Shown here one piece after another: positions 28,020 to 45,337 of a DNA stretch of 64,000 bases (its first letter is position 1; every line of letters starts with the position of its first letter). The position numbers and the translations under genes are program-made. This DNA is from Azotobacter vinelandii CA (GTDB taxonomy: Bacteria > Pseudomonadota > Gammaproteobacteria > Pseudomonadales > Pseudomonadaceae): contig NC_021149.1 in NCBI RefSeq assembly GCF_000380335.1, positions 558,001 through 622,000 of the forward strand, in the 5' to 3' direction. The notes below the pieces were generated by a model. That model did not search any database. It worked only from the letters and a program-made list of their open reading frames with translations, and was not told the DNA's origin.

Positions 28020-28127
28020 TGGCGAGGTGCTGTTTGCTTCTGTGGCGCTCCGGCAGGGGTGCTGGGGTTTCGGGAGGGAGGCCGCTATGATGCCGGCGTC
28101 ATGCGTCATATTGATACGGAGCATGGA

Positions 28128-29093
28128 ATGCTGACTTTGTTGAGGCTCCTTCAAGATGGTCGTTTTCATTCCGGGCAGGCAATTGGCGATGCATTGTGCA
28201 TCAGTCGGAATGCCGTCTGGAAACAGGTGCAGCGGCTGGAGTCCGAGCTGGGGATAGCGTTGAACCGGGTGCGGGGGCGGGGTTATCAGTTGGCCAGTCC
28301 ATTGGTTTTATTGAACGATGCGGTACTGCGTGACAAGGGGTTGTCCGATATCTGGCCCTTTCATATTTACGAGTCAGTGGATTCGACGAGCGCCGAGGCG
28401 ACCAGACTCGTAGCCAAGGGCGTCGAGCCGCCTTTTCTCGTCCTGTCGGAGAGACAGACTTCCGGGCGTGGGCGGCGCGGCCGTATTTGGCAAAGTCCGT
28501 TCGGAGTGAATGTCTATTCGAGTCTGGTGCTGCGAGTTCAAAAGGGGGCTCGCCAGTTGGAAGGCCTGAGTCTCGTGGTGGGCCTGGCGGTGATGCGGGC
28601 GCTGCGGGCATCGGGTCTCGATGACGCCGGCTTGAAATGGCCGAACGATATTCTGGTGGGCGGAAAAAAGATTGCAGGAATTCTCCTGGAGTTGACCGGC
28701 GATCCTGCGGATGTCTGCCATGTCGTCGTGGGAGTCGGTGTAAACGTCAATATGGCGAATGCGCAGGGTATCGAACAGCCCTGGACTTCCATGAAACTGG
28801 AACTACAGCGCATGGTCGATCGAAATGAATTCGTCTGTGTATTGAGTCGGCAGTTGCATGAGCACTTGAGCCGACATGCGGAACTGGGGTTCGCCGCGTT
28901 TCAGGAAGAGTGGGAGTCGAACCACTTGTGGCAGGGGCGCGAAGTGATGCTGGCTTCGGGGACGCAACGGATCGAGGGGATGGTCCTGGGGATCGACCGT
29001 GTGGGGGCCCTGCGCCTGAGCGTTGGCGGGGTGGAGCAGCGTTTCAGTGGTGGAGAGATCAGCCTGAGGTTGCGTGATGATCGTCGAGCTTGA
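28128..29093 (+). CDS. birA: Bifunctional biotin ligase / biotin operon repressor BirA
   Basis: This 321-residue protein has an N-terminal winged helix (residues 1-60, with [20 protein letters not shown] as helix-turn-helix), a central ligase domain with the nucleotide loop [13 protein letters not shown] (about 111-123) and the lysine motif [17 protein letters not shown] (about 170-186), and a small C-terminal domain. It attaches biotin to carboxylase subunits and, as biotinyl-AMP dimer, represses bio genes. I chose ATG 28128 ([11 protein letters not shown]) with GGAG upstream; in-frame ATGs at 28101 and 28059 give unlikely leaders. It overlaps coaX by 17 bases. The bio operator at 21536 is its probable target. 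Confidence 0.95.
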   Translation: MLTLLRLLQDGRFHSGQAIGDALCISRNAVWKQVQRLESELGIALNRVRGRGYQLASPLVLLNDAVLRDKGLSDIWPFHIYESVDSTSAEATRLVAKGVEPPFLVLSERQTSGRGRRGRIWQSPFGVNVYSSLVLRVQKGARQLEGLSLVVGLAVMRALRASGLDDAGLKWPNDILVGGKKIAGILLELTGDPADVCHVVVGVGVNVNMANAQGIEQPWTSMKLELQRMVDRNEFVCVLSRQLHEHLSRHAELGFAAFQEEWESNHLWQGREVMLASGTQRIEGMVLGIDRVGALRLSVGGVEQRFSGGEISLRLRDDRRA

Positions 29094-29832
29094 CTGTGGC
29101 AACAGTTTTATAAAGTGGCGAATCATCGACGCATTCTCTCGAGTGCTCTCGAGTGGAGTGGTCGAATCGATCGAAGAACTGGTCCATGCTCTGGACGAGG
29201 CCCGAACGTCCCATGAGTTCGCCCATTGCCGCATGGTCAGTGTGCGTAGCGACGATGAAGTTGCCCGGCTTGAGAGCGTTCTTGCGCAAAGGTTCGGGCT
29301 TCGTGTGTCGGCCGTGCGGCCGGCATCCTGCCTGGCGGGAGTGCGAAACGGCTATTTGAATCATGAGCGGCTCGGTCTCGATCGATGGATGGCCGTTGTC
29401 GCTGCCTACCGACTCTCGGCCGGTGCCTGTCTGGTGCTGGATCTGGGAACCGCGGTCACGGCTGATTTCGTCGATGCCGACGGCGAGCACAGGGGGGGAT
29501 TCATCTGTCCCGGATTGCCGCTGTTGCGTCGTCAATTGCGCGAGCATACCAGGCGCATCCATTACGATGCCGTTGCCGCCAACGACTTGACGGGCGGGTC
29601 GTTCGCTCCGGGGCGTTCCACGGCCGAGGCGGTCGAGCGTGGCTGTGTCCTGATGCTGAGGGGATTCGTCGCTTCCCAGTTGGAATTGGCCAAGGAGTAT
29701 TGGGGGGATCGTTTCGAGATATTCCTGACGGGGGGGGACGCTTCTTTGGTTGCCGATGTCTTGCCTCGCGCGAAAGTTGTGCCGGATCTGATTTTCACCG
29801 GGCTTGCCATCGCCTGTCCCATCCCCTCCTGA
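29077..29832 (+). CDS. coaX: Type III pantothenate kinase
   Basis: This 251-residue cytoplasmic enzyme of the ASKHA fold phosphorylates pantothenate, the first step of CoA synthesis; the type III enzyme resists feedback by CoA. PHOSPHATE-1 is in [12 protein letters not shown], and PHOSPHATE-2/adenosine regions are in [20 protein letters not shown] and [15 protein letters not shown]. The start lies within birA (17-base overlap); GTG at 29074 directly precedes ATG 29077, and ATG is preferred. The birA-coaX-SPOR order is typical of pseudomonads. Confidence 0.95.
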   Translation: MIVELDCGNSFIKWRIIDAFSRVLSSGVVESIEELVHALDEARTSHEFAHCRMVSVRSDDEVARLESVLAQRFGLRVSAVRPASCLAGVRNGYLNHERLGLDRWMAVVAAYRLSAGACLVLDLGTAVTADFVDADGEHRGGFICPGLPLLRRQLREHTRRIHYDAVAANDLTGGSFAPGRSTAEAVERGCVLMLRGFVASQLELAKEYWGDRFEIFLTGGDASLVADVLPRAKVVPDLIFTGLAIACPIPS

Positions 29833-29840
29833 GGTCATGC

Positions 29841-30512
29841 ATGCGCTGGCTTTTCCTTTTGCTGGTGGTATTGAATTTCTCTTATTGGGTCTTGAGCGAG
29901 CGTCTTGCTTTTCGGGAGGGGGATGAAAGTGCTGCTTCTTCGTCTCGTGATGCGGGGCCGGGAATTCAGCTTCTCAGTGAGTCGGAGATCGCCGCGCGGT
30001 TGAGCGGGGGCAGGTCCGGAAAAGACGAGTGTCTGTTTCTGTGGGGCGGATTGTCCGAGGAGCGGGGGCGCCAGATCGTGCAGCGGCTGCTGAGCCTCGA
30101 CATTGCTTCCGGCCTGGAGCGGTTCGAGCGCATTGTCGCGGAGGATTATCTGGTGTACTTGCCACCGCTGGCGTCTCGTCATGCAGCTTTGCAGCGGTTG
30201 AAGGAGCTGCAGGCAAGGAAAATCGACAGTTATGTCATCGCTCAAGGAGATCTGACCAACGGCATTTCGCTGGGGGTTTTCTCGCGGGCCGAGCCCGCGG
30301 GAGCTGCAGTTCGGCGCTTCAGGGAGGCCGGCTACGAGCCCGCGATGCGCGAGTTGCCACAGGTGCGGCAGGATTATTGGGTAAGGGTGGCGCCCAAGGG
30401 GGCCCGGTTGTTCGACGAGCATCTCATGGATAGTCTCGTGCAGTCCTTCCCCAGGTTGCGGCAACTGAAAAAGGAATGTGAGGGGGTTGCAAGTCCTGTT
30501 CGCCTTGAATAG
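29841..30512 (+). CDS. SPOR-domain membrane protein
   Basis: This 223-residue protein begins with a membrane helix or uncleaved signal (MRWLFLLLVVLNFSYWVLSE). A linker is followed by a C-terminal SPOR-like domain (about residues 100-205, with YLVYLPPLASRHAALQRLKE, DSYVIAQGDLTNGISLGVFS and AVRRFREAGYEPAMRELP). SPOR domains bind denuded peptidoglycan at division sites. GAGGT lies just before the ATG at 29841, 9 bases after the coaX stop. It is the last gene of the birA operon; the tRNA promoter follows. Confidence 0.85.
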   Translation: MRWLFLLLVVLNFSYWVLSERLAFREGDESAASSSRDAGPGIQLLSESEIAARLSGGRSGKDECLFLWGGLSEERGRQIVQRLLSLDIASGLERFERIVAEDYLVYLPPLASRHAALQRLKELQARKIDSYVIAQGDLTNGISLGVFSRAEPAGAAVRRFREAGYEPAMRELPQVRQDYWVRVAPKGARLFDEHLMDSLVQSFPRLRQLKKECEGVASPVRLE

Positions 30513-30603
30513 AATTACGCCCGCTTTCAGGCAATGGCTGGTTCGAGTATCGCGGGAAGCAGCGGTCAAGTGAGCTAAGCTCAAGTTTTTTAAGGGAAAA
30601 CTC

Positions 30604-30632
30604 TTGACGGCTACCGGGTGGCGAGGCATGAT
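30604..30632 (+). promoter_or_regulatory. Promoter of tRNA-tufB cluster
   Basis: The -35 TTGACG (30604-30609) and -10 CATGAT (30627-30632) have ideal 17-base spacing. A GC-rich discriminator (GCCGCCGGG) follows, typical of stringently controlled stable RNA promoters. The tRNA-Tyr gene begins 15 bases after the -10. Confidence 0.7.
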
Positions 30633-30646
30633 GCCGCCGGGTTTTA

Positions 30647-30731
<85 letters not shown>

Positions 30732-30757
30732 GATTTTTGCATTGGCCTAACGGCTAT

Positions 30758-30831
<74 letters not shown>

Positions 30832-30854
30832 GTTCGGTTTTTGCTGGGTTTTTC

Positions 30855-30930
30855 GCTCATGTAGCTCAGTTGGTAGAGCACACCCTTGGTAAGGGTGAGG
30901 TCAGCGGTTCAAATCCGCTCATGAGCTCCA
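30855..30930 (+). tRNA. tRNA-Thr (anticodon GGT)
   Basis: The 76-base tRNA has acceptor arms GCTCATG and CATGAGC, anticodon GGT at 30888-30890, T-arm GCGGTTCAAATCCGC and an encoded CCA. It is followed at once by an intrinsic hairpin before tufB. Confidence 0.97.
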
Positions 30931-30937
30931 AATATCA

Positions 30938-30967
30938 AGGCAGATATGAAAATATCTGCCTTTATTT
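30938..30967 (+). terminator. Intrinsic terminator/attenuator between tRNA-Thr and tufB
   Basis: AGGCAGATAT and ATATCTGCCT form a perfect 10-bp stem with a GAAA tetraloop, followed by TTATTTT. It would end most tRNA transcripts before tufB and let a fraction continue. Confidence 0.65.
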
Positions 30968-30997
30968 TGGCGGTGTGATTATTGCGGGGTGGTTTCG

Positions 30998-32191
30998 ATG
31001 GCTAAGGAAAAGTTCGAGCGTAACAAGCCGCACGTCAACGTTGGCACCATCGGTCACGTGGACCATGGCAAGACCACTCTGACGGCCGCTCTGACCAAGG
31101 TTTGTGCCGAGACCTGGGGTGGCGCCGCTCGTGCCTTCGATCAGATCGACAACGCTCCGGAAGAAAAGGCGCGCGGTATCACCATCAACACCTCGCACGT
31201 TGAATACGACTCCGCGACCCGTCACTACGCGCACGTCGACTGTCCCGGTCATGCCGACTACGTGAAGAACATGATCACCGGCGCCGCCCAGATGGACGGC
31301 GCGATCCTGGTCTGCTCGGCCGCCGACGGCCCCATGCCGCAGACCCGCGAGCACATCCTGCTGTCCCGCCAGGTAGGCGTTCCCTACATCGTCGTGTTCC
31401 TGAACAAGGCCGACATGGTCGACGACGCCGAACTGCTGGAACTGGTCGAGATGGAAGTGCGTGATCTGCTGTCCACCTACGACTTCCCGGGCGACGACAC
31501 CCCGATCATCACCGGCTCTGCCCTGATGGCGCTGGAAGGCAAGGACGACAACGGCATCGGCGTCTCCGCCGTGCGTAAGCTGGTGGAAACCCTGGACTCC
31601 TATATTCCGGAGCCGGTGCGTGCCGTCGATCAGCCGTTCCTGATGCCGATCGAGGACGTGTTCTCGATCTCCGGCCGCGGCACCGTGGTGACCGGTCGCG
31701 TCGAGCGCGGCATCGTCAAGGTCGGCGAGGAAGTGGAAATCGTCGGTATCCGTCCGACCACCAAGACCACCTGCACCGGCGTGGAAATGTTCCGTAAGCT
31801 GCTCGACGAAGGGCGTGCCGGCGAGAACATCGGCGCCCTGCTGCGCGGCACCAAGCGTGAGGACGTGGAGCGCGGCCAGGTTCTGGCCAAGCCGGGCACC
31901 ATCAAGCCGCACACCAAGTTCGAAGCCGAAGTGTATGTGCTGTCCAAGGAAGAAGGTGGTCGTCACACCCCGTTCTTCAAGGGCTACCGCCCGCAGTTCT
32001 ACTTCCGTACCACCGACGTGACCGGTAACGTCGAGCTGCCGGAAGGCGTCGAGATGGTGATGCCGGGTGACAACATCAAGATGACCGTCACCCTGATCGC
32101 TCCGATCGCCATGGAAGACGGTCTGCGTTTCGCCATCCGCGAAGGCGGTCGTACCGTCGGCGCCGGTGTGGTGGCCAAGATCATCGAGTAA
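30998..32191 (+). CDS. tufB: Elongation factor Tu (tufB copy)
   Basis: This 397-residue GTPase carries aminoacyl-tRNA to the ribosome. G1 is GHVDHGKTT, the switch region [13 protein letters not shown]3 DCPGHADY, and G4 NKADMVDD; domains 2 and 3 follow and end in VVAKIIE. It lies after three tRNA genes and before tRNA-Trp, the tufB arrangement of E. coli. The protein is identical to that of the copy at 47471; the DNA differs at about nine positions, four of which are in the first 11 codons. This copy starts with ATG, the other with GTG. Confidence 0.98.
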   Translation: MAKEKFERNKPHVNVGTIGHVDHGKTTLTAALTKVCAETWGGAARAFDQIDNAPEEKARGITINTSHVEYDSATRHYAHVDCPGHADYVKNMITGAAQMDGAILVCSAADGPMPQTREHILLSRQVGVPYIVVFLNKADMVDDAELLELVEMEVRDLLSTYDFPGDDTPIITGSALMALEGKDDNGIGVSAVRKLVETLDSYIPEPVRAVDQPFLMPIEDVFSISGRGTVVTGRVERGIVKVGEEVEIVGIRPTTKTTCTGVEMFRKLLDEGRAGENIGALLRGTKREDVERGQVLAKPGTIKPHTKFEAEVYVLSKEEGGRHTPFFKGYRPQFYFRTTDVTGNVELPEGVEMVMPGDNIKMTVTLIAPIAMEDGLRFAIREGGRTVGAGVVAKIIE

Positions 32192-32244
32192 TCGTTGATC
32201 TTTGTTTCTGGGGCTGGCAAGATGGTCAGCCTCGTCAAAGTTAC

Positions 32245-32320
32245 AGGCCAGTAGCTCAATTGGCAGAGCGGCGGTCTCCAAAACCGCAGGTTGGGGGTTC
32301 GATTCCCTCCTGGCCTGCCA
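32245..32320 (+). tRNA. tRNA-Trp (anticodon CCA)
   Basis: The 76-base tRNA has acceptor arms AGGCCAG and CTGGCCT, anticodon CCA at 32278-32280, T-arm GGGGGTTCGATTCCCTC and an encoded CCA end. It lies between tufB and secE, as in other gammaproteobacteria. Its end can also pair with GAATTCTGGC at 32331-32340, ahead of a T-rich stretch, giving a possible weak attenuator before secE. Confidence 0.97.
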
Positions 32321-32362
32321 GATTTCAAGAGAATTCTGGCATTTCTTTATAGGGTCTCTCGG

Positions 32363-32737
32363 ATGAATGCCAAGGCTGAAGCTGAAGCTAAAGAGTCTCG
32401 CTTTGATGTGGTGAAGTGGCTCGTGGTGGTGGCCTTGGTCGCGGTGGGTGTGGTTGGTAATCAGCTATACTCCGACGAGTCCATCTTGTATCGCGTTATC
32501 GCATTGCTGGTCTTGGGGCTTGTGGCGGCTTTCGTCGCGCTCAGGACCAGTCAGGGGCAGGCTTTTTTCTCTCTCGCGAAAGAAGCGCGTGCCGAAATCC
32601 GCAAGGTTGTCTGGCCGACCCGCCAGGAAACTACGCAGACCACGTTGATCGTGGTGGCTGTGGTTCTGGTGATGGCGTTGCTGCTGTGGGGGCTAGACTC
32701 CCTGCTCGGCTGGCTGGTCTCCGTGATCGTTGGGTAA
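32363..32737 (+). CDS. secE: Preprotein translocase subunit SecE
   Basis: This 124-residue inner-membrane protein clamps SecY in the SecYEG channel. It has three predicted helices (about residues 18-35, 45-62 and 95-120) like E. coli SecE, and the conserved cytoplasmic motif [23 protein letters not shown] chose ATG 32363; upstream frame positions run into the tRNA. It is followed by nusG 10 bases later, the usual secE-nusG pair. Confidence 0.95.
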   Translation: MNAKAEAEAKESRFDVVKWLVVVALVAVGVVGNQLYSDESILYRVIALLVLGLVAAFVALRTSQGQAFFSLAKEARAEIRKVVWPTRQETTQTTLIVVAVVLVMALLLWGLDSLLGWLVSVIVG

Positions 32738-32747
32738 GGGTGCACTC

Positions 32748-33281
32748 GTGGCTAAGCGTTGGTACGTCGTTCATGCCTATTCGGGCTATGAAAAGCATGT
32801 CATGCGCTCGCTGATCGAACGGGTCAAGCTCGCCGGGATGGAAGATCAATTCGGCGAGATTCTGGTTCCCACCGAAGAAGTGGTGGAGATGCGGAACGGC
32901 CAGAAGCGGAAAAGCGAGCGCAAGTTCTTTCCAGGGTACGTGCTGGTCCAGATGGAAATGAACGAGGCGACATGGCACCTGATCAAGGATACGCCTCGTG
33001 TCATGGGCTTTATCGGTGGTACTGCCGACAAGCCGGCGCCGATTACCGACAAGGAGGCCGAGGCTATCCTTCGTCGAGTGGCCGACAGCGGTGACCGGCC
33101 GAAGCCGAAGACCTTGTTCGAGCCGGGCGAGGTAGTGCGTGTGATCGATGGCCCCTTCGCGGATTTCAACGGAGTCGTCGAAGAGGTCAATTACGAAAAG
33201 AGCCGCATCCAGGTGGCGGTGCTCATTTTCGGTCGCTCCACACCAGTGGAGCTGGAGTTCAGTCAAGTCGAAAAGGCGTAG
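32748..33281 (+). CDS. nusG: Transcription antitermination factor NusG
   Basis: This 177-residue protein binds RNA polymerase, suppresses pausing and links to Rho or ribosomal S10. The NGN domain starts [20 protein letters not shown]; the KOW domain is in the C-terminal [21 protein letters not shown] chose GTG 32748, giving the normal length; the upstream ATG at 32730 lies inside secE and adds six residues. It is followed by an intrinsic terminator at 33300, ending the secE-nusG unit. Confidence 0.96.
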   Translation: MAKRWYVVHAYSGYEKHVMRSLIERVKLAGMEDQFGEILVPTEEVVEMRNGQKRKSERKFFPGYVLVQMEMNEATWHLIKDTPRVMGFIGGTADKPAPITDKEAEAILRRVADSGDRPKPKTLFEPGEVVRVIDGPFADFNGVVEEVNYEKSRIQVAVLIFGRSTPVELEFSQVEKA

Positions 33282-33299
33282 CTGGTGAAGTTGCCCATA

Positions 33300-33326
33300 C
33301 CCCGCAGTCGCTGGCTGCGGGGTTTT
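33300..33326 (+). terminator. Intrinsic terminator after nusG
   Basis: CCCCGCAG and CTGCGGGG form a perfect 8-bp stem with a 7-base loop and a TTTT tail, starting about 18 bases after the nusG stop. It separates secE-nusG from rplKAJL. Confidence 0.7.
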
Positions 33327-33397
33327 GTCGTCGCTAGGGCAATCGCGAAAGCAACAGGGGAGCCCTTGGGCGTTTGAACCCATAACTGGAGTTTTAC

Positions 33398-33829
33398 ATG
33401 GCTAAGAAGATTCAAGCTTATATCAAGCTGCAGGTGAAGGCCGGTCAGGCCAACCCGTCGCCGCCGGTCGGTCCTGCCCTGGGCCAGCACGGGGTCAACA
33501 TCATGGAGTTCTGCAAGGCGTTCAACGCCAGGACCCAAGGCATGGAGCCGGGCCTGCCGACTCCGGTGATCATCACCGTCTATAGCGACCGCAGTTTTAC
33601 CTTCGAAACCAAGAGCACCCCGGCGTCTGTTCTGCTGAAGAAAGCGGCTGGCATCTCCAGTGGTTCTTCCCGCCCGAACACCCAGAAGGTCGGCACCGTG
33701 AACCGTGCCCAGTTGGAGGAGATCGCCAAGGCCAAGCAGGCCGATCTGACCGCCGCTGACCTGGAAGCCGCTGTACGCACCATCGCTGGCTCTGCACGCA
33801 GCATGGGCCTGAATGTGGAGGGTGTTTAA
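33398..33829 (+). CDS. rplK: 50S ribosomal protein L11
   Basis: This 143-residue protein binds 23S rRNA at the GTPase centre and is needed for RelA activation. The proline-rich [20 protein letters not shown] and the C-terminal [19 protein letters not shown] / [14 protein letters not shown] region are typical. TGGAG lies before the ATG. It is directly followed by rplA with no gap (stop TAA then ATG). Confidence 0.98.
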   Translation: MAKKIQAYIKLQVKAGQANPSPPVGPALGQHGVNIMEFCKAFNARTQGMEPGLPTPVIITVYSDRSFTFETKSTPASVLLKKAAGISSGSSRPNTQKVGTVNRAQLEEIAKAKQADLTAADLEAAVRTIAGSARSMGLNVEGV

Positions 33830-34525
33830 ATGGCTAAGCTGACCAAGCGCCAGAAGGCGATCGCTGCAAAAGTGGAAGCCGGGAAGCAGTATGGCTTCGA
33901 GGAAGCCGCGGCCCTGCTGGCGGAGCTCTCCACCATCAAGTTCAAGGAATCTGTCGATATCGCCATCAACCTGGGCGTGGACCCGCGTAAGTCCGACCAG
34001 GTCGTGCGTGGTGCCACCGTGCTGCCGAATGGCACCGGCAAGGACGTCCGCGTCGCCGTGTTTACCCAAGGCCCTGCCGCCGAGGCGGCTCTGGCTGCCG
34101 GCGCCGACAGGGTGGGCATGGATGAGCTGGCTGCCGAGATGAAGGGTGGCGATCTGAACTATGACGTGGTCATCGCCTCTCCGGACGCGATGCGTGTCGT
34201 CGGTCAGTTGGGCCAGATTCTCGGTCCGCGTGGCCTGATGCCGAACCCTAAAGTAGGCACCGTGACCCCCGACGTGGCGTCTGCCGTGAAGAATGCCAAG
34301 GCTGGTCAGGTGCGTTTCCGTACCGACAAGAACGGCATCATCCACGCCTCGGTGGGCAAGATCGATTTCGAACCGATCAAGCTGAAGCAGAACGTCGAAG
34401 CACTGCTGAGCGATCTGAAGCGCCTGAAACCGTCCACCTCCAAGGGCATCTATGTCAAGCGCGTGACTCTCAGCTCGACCATGGGGCCGGGGCTGGTCAT
34501 CGATCAGGCCTCCTTGGAGGCCTAA
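33830..34525 (+). CDS. rplA: 50S ribosomal protein L1
   Basis: This 231-residue protein forms the L1 stalk at the tRNA exit side. It has the two-domain sequence with [14 protein letters not shown] at the start and [20 protein letters not shown] in the middle. In E. coli, L1 represses its own rplKA mRNA. Together with rplK it forms the first part of the rplKAJL-rpoBC region; a 197-base leader follows before rplJ. Confidence 0.98.
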   Translation: MAKLTKRQKAIAAKVEAGKQYGFEEAAALLAELSTIKFKESVDIAINLGVDPRKSDQVVRGATVLPNGTGKDVRVAVFTQGPAAEAALAAGADRVGMDELAAEMKGGDLNYDVVIASPDAMRVVGQLGQILGPRGLMPNPKVGTVTPDVASAVKNAKAGQVRFRTDKNGIIHASVGKIDFEPIKLKQNVEALLSDLKRLKPSTSKGIYVKRVTLSSTMGPGLVIDQASLEA

Positions 34526-34722
34526 TGCATTGAGCGTGGCGGATCGGTCCGTCACGCCGAATATTGGGGTCCCTGCCTGGCGGGGGCTGTCCAAGACCGT
34601 AGGCGGCGAAAGCCTTAAACCTTTTCAGCCTACGCAGATGGTGCTCCCGATTCGTACCGAATCAGACACCAAAGCGCCGCCCGGCCCTGCCGGGCGAAAC
34701 GGTAACATCCAGGAGTGAACCC
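34526..34722 (+). promoter_or_regulatory. rplJ leader with likely L10-binding site
   Basis: The 197-base untranslated stretch before rplJ contains a stem CGTAGGC (34598-34604) and GCCTACG (34628-34634) with inner structure. In enterobacteria the L10-L12 complex binds a structured leader at this place to repress translation of rplJL. The position and stem are seen; the binding is inferred. Confidence 0.5.
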
Positions 34723-35223
34723 GTGGCAATCAAACTCGAAGACAAGAAGGCCATCGTCGCTGAAGTCAACGAGGCTGCCAAAGCTGCCCTGTCCGCTGTC
34801 GTGGCCGATGCCCGTGGCGTGACAGTCGGCGCCATGACCGGACTCCGTAAAGAGGCCCGCGAGGCTGGTGTGTACGTGCGAGTCGTGCGTAATACCCTGG
34901 CCCGCCGCGCTGTCGCAGGCACTCAGTTCGAGATCCTGAACGACGCGTTCAAAGGCCCGACCCTGATCGCCTTCTCCAACGAACATCCGGGCGCTGCAGC
35001 CCGGATCTTCAAGGAGTTCGCCAAGGGTCAGGACAAGTTCGAGATCAAGGCCGCTGCATTCGAGGGGCAGTTCCTCGCAGCCAACCAGATCGACGTACTG
35101 GCTACTCTGCCGACCTACAACGAAGCCGTTGCACAGCTGATGAGCGTGATTCAGGGCGCTACCAGCAAGCTAGCTCGTACCCTGGCGGCAATTCGCGACC
35201 AGAAAGAAGGCGCGGCAGCCTGA
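34723..35223 (+). CDS. rplJ: 50S ribosomal protein L10
   Basis: This 166-residue protein forms the base of the L7/L12 stalk. N-terminal [19 protein letters not shown] binds rRNA and the C-terminal helix (residues about 135-160) carries the L12 dimers. The start is GTG at 34723 after AGGAG. It is followed by rplL after about 80 bases. Confidence 0.98.
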   Translation: MAIKLEDKKAIVAEVNEAAKAALSAVVADARGVTVGAMTGLRKEAREAGVYVRVVRNTLARRAVAGTQFEILNDAFKGPTLIAFSNEHPGAAARIFKEFAKGQDKFEIKAAAFEGQFLAANQIDVLATLPTYNEAVAQLMSVIQGATSKLARTLAAIRDQKEGAAA

Positions 35224-35304
35224 TCGGCGCCCGGCTTCCTTCGATTTCATATTTAACTTTGATGGCCGCGAAAAGGCCGTCTATCTCTAATAGGAATTAG
35301 AGTC

Positions 35305-35673
35305 ATGGCTCTGACCAACGAAGATATCATCAACGCCGTATCCGAAATGTCCGTCATGCAGATCGTCGAGCTGATCAAGGCGATGGAAGAGAAGTTTGGC
35401 GTGACTGCTGCCGCTGCCGTGGCTGCCGGCCCGGCTGCCGCTGCTCCGGTCGCCGAAGAGCAGACCGAGTTCACCGTCGTTCTGGCCGAGGCCGGCGACA
35501 AGAAGGTGAACGTGATCAAGGTCGTTCGCGAGCTGACCGGTCTGGGCCTGAAAGAGGCCAAGGCCGTTGTCGACGGCGCTCCGGGCGTGGTCAAGGAAGG
35601 CATCTCCAAGGATGAGGCCGAGGCTGCCAAGAAGGCCCTGGAAGAAGCTGGCGCGAAAGTCGAGCTCAAGTAA
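35305..35673 (+). CDS. rplL: 50S ribosomal protein L7/L12
   Basis: This 122-residue acidic stalk protein recruits translation factors. An N-terminal dimer domain, an Ala/Pro-rich hinge ([17 protein letters not shown]) and the C-terminal factor-binding domain ([20 protein letters not shown]) are all seen. AGGAATTAG precedes the ATG. An attenuator hairpin lies between it and rpoB. Confidence 0.98.
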   Translation: MALTNEDIINAVSEMSVMQIVELIKAMEEKFGVTAAAAVAAGPAAAAPVAEEQTEFTVVLAEAGDKKVNVIKVVRELTGLGLKEAKAVVDGAPGVVKEGISKDEAEAAKKALEEAGAKVELK

Positions 35674-35720
35674 GCGACGATCTTGCGTCTACGGCCTGCG
35701 CGCCCTTGCGTAAGGCTGAT

Positions 35721-35749
35721 GGCTGGTGGCTGGAGCCACCGGCCTTTTT
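35721..35749 (+). terminator. Attenuator between rplL and rpoB
   Basis: GGCTGGTGGCT and AGCCACCGGCC form a nearly perfect 11-bp stem followed by TTTTT. As in E. coli, partial termination here would set a lower level of rpoBC relative to the stalk proteins. Confidence 0.75.
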
Positions 35750-35887
35750 CCGTTATGGGTGGCTTGCTGTCTGCCGCCGCCCATGACCTACCACCTCAGA
35801 GGTGGCGCAGGCAATCGGCCTGCACGATTTCTGGCAGCTCCCCTTCGGAGAGGCCAAACAAGCAGGTGACCAAGCTGGGGAACGCTG

Positions 35888-39964
<4,077 letters not shown>

Positions 39965-40029
39965 CCACGCACCGCTCGCGCGGTGCCCGGCGCGGGCCGG
40001 ACACCGCCGGTTCGTGAGGAGGAAAGGCT

Positions 40030-44229
<4,200 letters not shown>

Positions 44230-44236
44230 CGGATAT

Positions 44237-44262
44237 GGCCCGGCGTCCTGCCGGGCCTTGCC
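44237..44262 (+). terminator. Hairpin after rpoC
   Basis: GGCCCGGC and GCCGGGCC form a perfect 8-bp stem with a 5-base loop, followed by TTGCCTT. It starts 8 bases after the rpoC stop, just before the rpsL promoter. The T-run is interrupted. Confidence 0.55.
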
Positions 44263-44291
44263 TTGACTGGGTTTCGGAGTCTCTTTAGACT
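44263..44291 (+). promoter_or_regulatory. Promoter of str operon (rpsL)
   Basis: The -35 TTGACT (44263-44268) and -10 TAGACT (44286-44291) have a 17-base spacer. The start of transcription would fall about 70 bases before the rpsL ATG, leaving a short leader. It lies directly after the rpoC hairpin. Confidence 0.65.
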
Positions 44292-44366
44292 TACGGACCC
44301 TAAATTTGGCAGGGCGGACCGCTCTGCCATTTTGTTTATGTCGAAAGACAACAGTGGAGCTAGTAG

Positions 44367-44738
44367 ATGGCAACTATCAACCAGCTGGTGCGCCAGCCGC
44401 GCAAGCGCCTCGTCGAGAAAAGCGACGTGCCTGCGCTGCAGAACTGCCCCCAGCGCCGTGGTGTGTGCACCCGTGTGTACACCACCACGCCGAAGAAACC
44501 GAACTCCGCACTGCGTAAGGTGTGCCGTGTTCGTCTGACCAATGGCTACGAAGTCACTTCCTATATCGGCGGTGAAGGCCACAACCTGCAAGAGCACAGC
44601 GTCGTGCTGATCCGCGGTGGTCGCGTCAAGGACCTTCCGGGTGTGCGCTATCACACCGTGCGCGGCTCGCTGGATACCTCCGGCGTGAAAGACCGCAAGC
44701 AGGGCCGTTCCAAGTACGGCGCCAAGCGTCCCAAGTAA
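44367..44738 (+). CDS. rpsL: 30S ribosomal protein S12
   Basis: This 123-residue protein lies at the decoding centre. [14 protein letters not shown] contains Lys43 and [18 protein letters not shown] contains Lys88; both are the wild-type residues of streptomycin-sensitive ribosomes. It heads the str operon rpsL-rpsG-fusA-tufA. Confidence 0.99.
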   Translation: MATINQLVRQPRKRLVEKSDVPALQNCPQRRGVCTRVYTTTPKKPNSALRKVCRVRLTNGYEVTSYIGGEGHNLQEHSVVLIRGGRVKDLPGVRYHTVRGSLDTSGVKDRKQGRSKYGAKRPK

Positions 44739-44836
44739 TTCGAACTTTTCATTTGTCGAGTCGATAAGAGTAAGGTCGGGCGTGGTCGAGTGGCTACCGT
44801 TCCGAGCTAACCTGAAGACCGTTTGAGGGCTTATCA

Positions 44837-45307
44837 ATGCCAAGACGTCGTGTAGCAGCCAAGCGCGAGATTCTGGACGATCCGAAGTACGGAAGCCAAA
44901 TTCTGGCCAAGTTCATGAACCATGTGATGGAAAGCGGTAAGAAGGCGGTTGCCGAGCGCATCGTTTACGGCGCGCTGGATACCGTCAAGTCGCGCAAGAA
45001 CAGCGACCCCCTGGAAATCTTCGAAAAAGCACTCGATGCCATCGCTCCGCTGGTCGAAGTGAAGTCCCGCCGTGTAGGCGGTGCTACTTATCAGGTTCCG
45101 GTCGAGGTTCGTCCGTCCCGTCGCAATGCGCTGGCCATGCGTTGGCTGGTGGACTCCGCACGCAAGCGTGGTGAAAAGTCCATGGCCCTGCGTCTTGCTG
45201 GCGAACTGCTCGATGCCTCCGAAGGCAAGGGCGCTGCTGTGAAGAAGCGTGAGGACGTGCATCGCATGGCCGAGGCGAACAAGGCGTTCTCGCACTATCG
45301 TTTCTGA
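44837..45307 (+). CDS. rpsG: 30S ribosomal protein S7
   Basis: This 156-residue primary assembly protein of the 30S head has the family start [19 protein letters not shown] and the conserved [20 protein letters not shown]. The 98-base gap from rpsL is where E. coli S7 binds its own mRNA; whether it does so here is not shown. Confidence 0.99.
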   Translation: MPRRRVAAKREILDDPKYGSQILAKFMNHVMESGKKAVAERIVYGALDTVKSRKNSDPLEIFEKALDAIAPLVEVKSRRVGGATYQVPVEVRPSRRNALAMRWLVDSARKRGEKSMALRLAGELLDASEGKGAAVKKREDVHRMAEANKAFSHYRF

Positions 45308-45337
45308 TATTCAGCCTCAATCTACGAGGACCTAATT

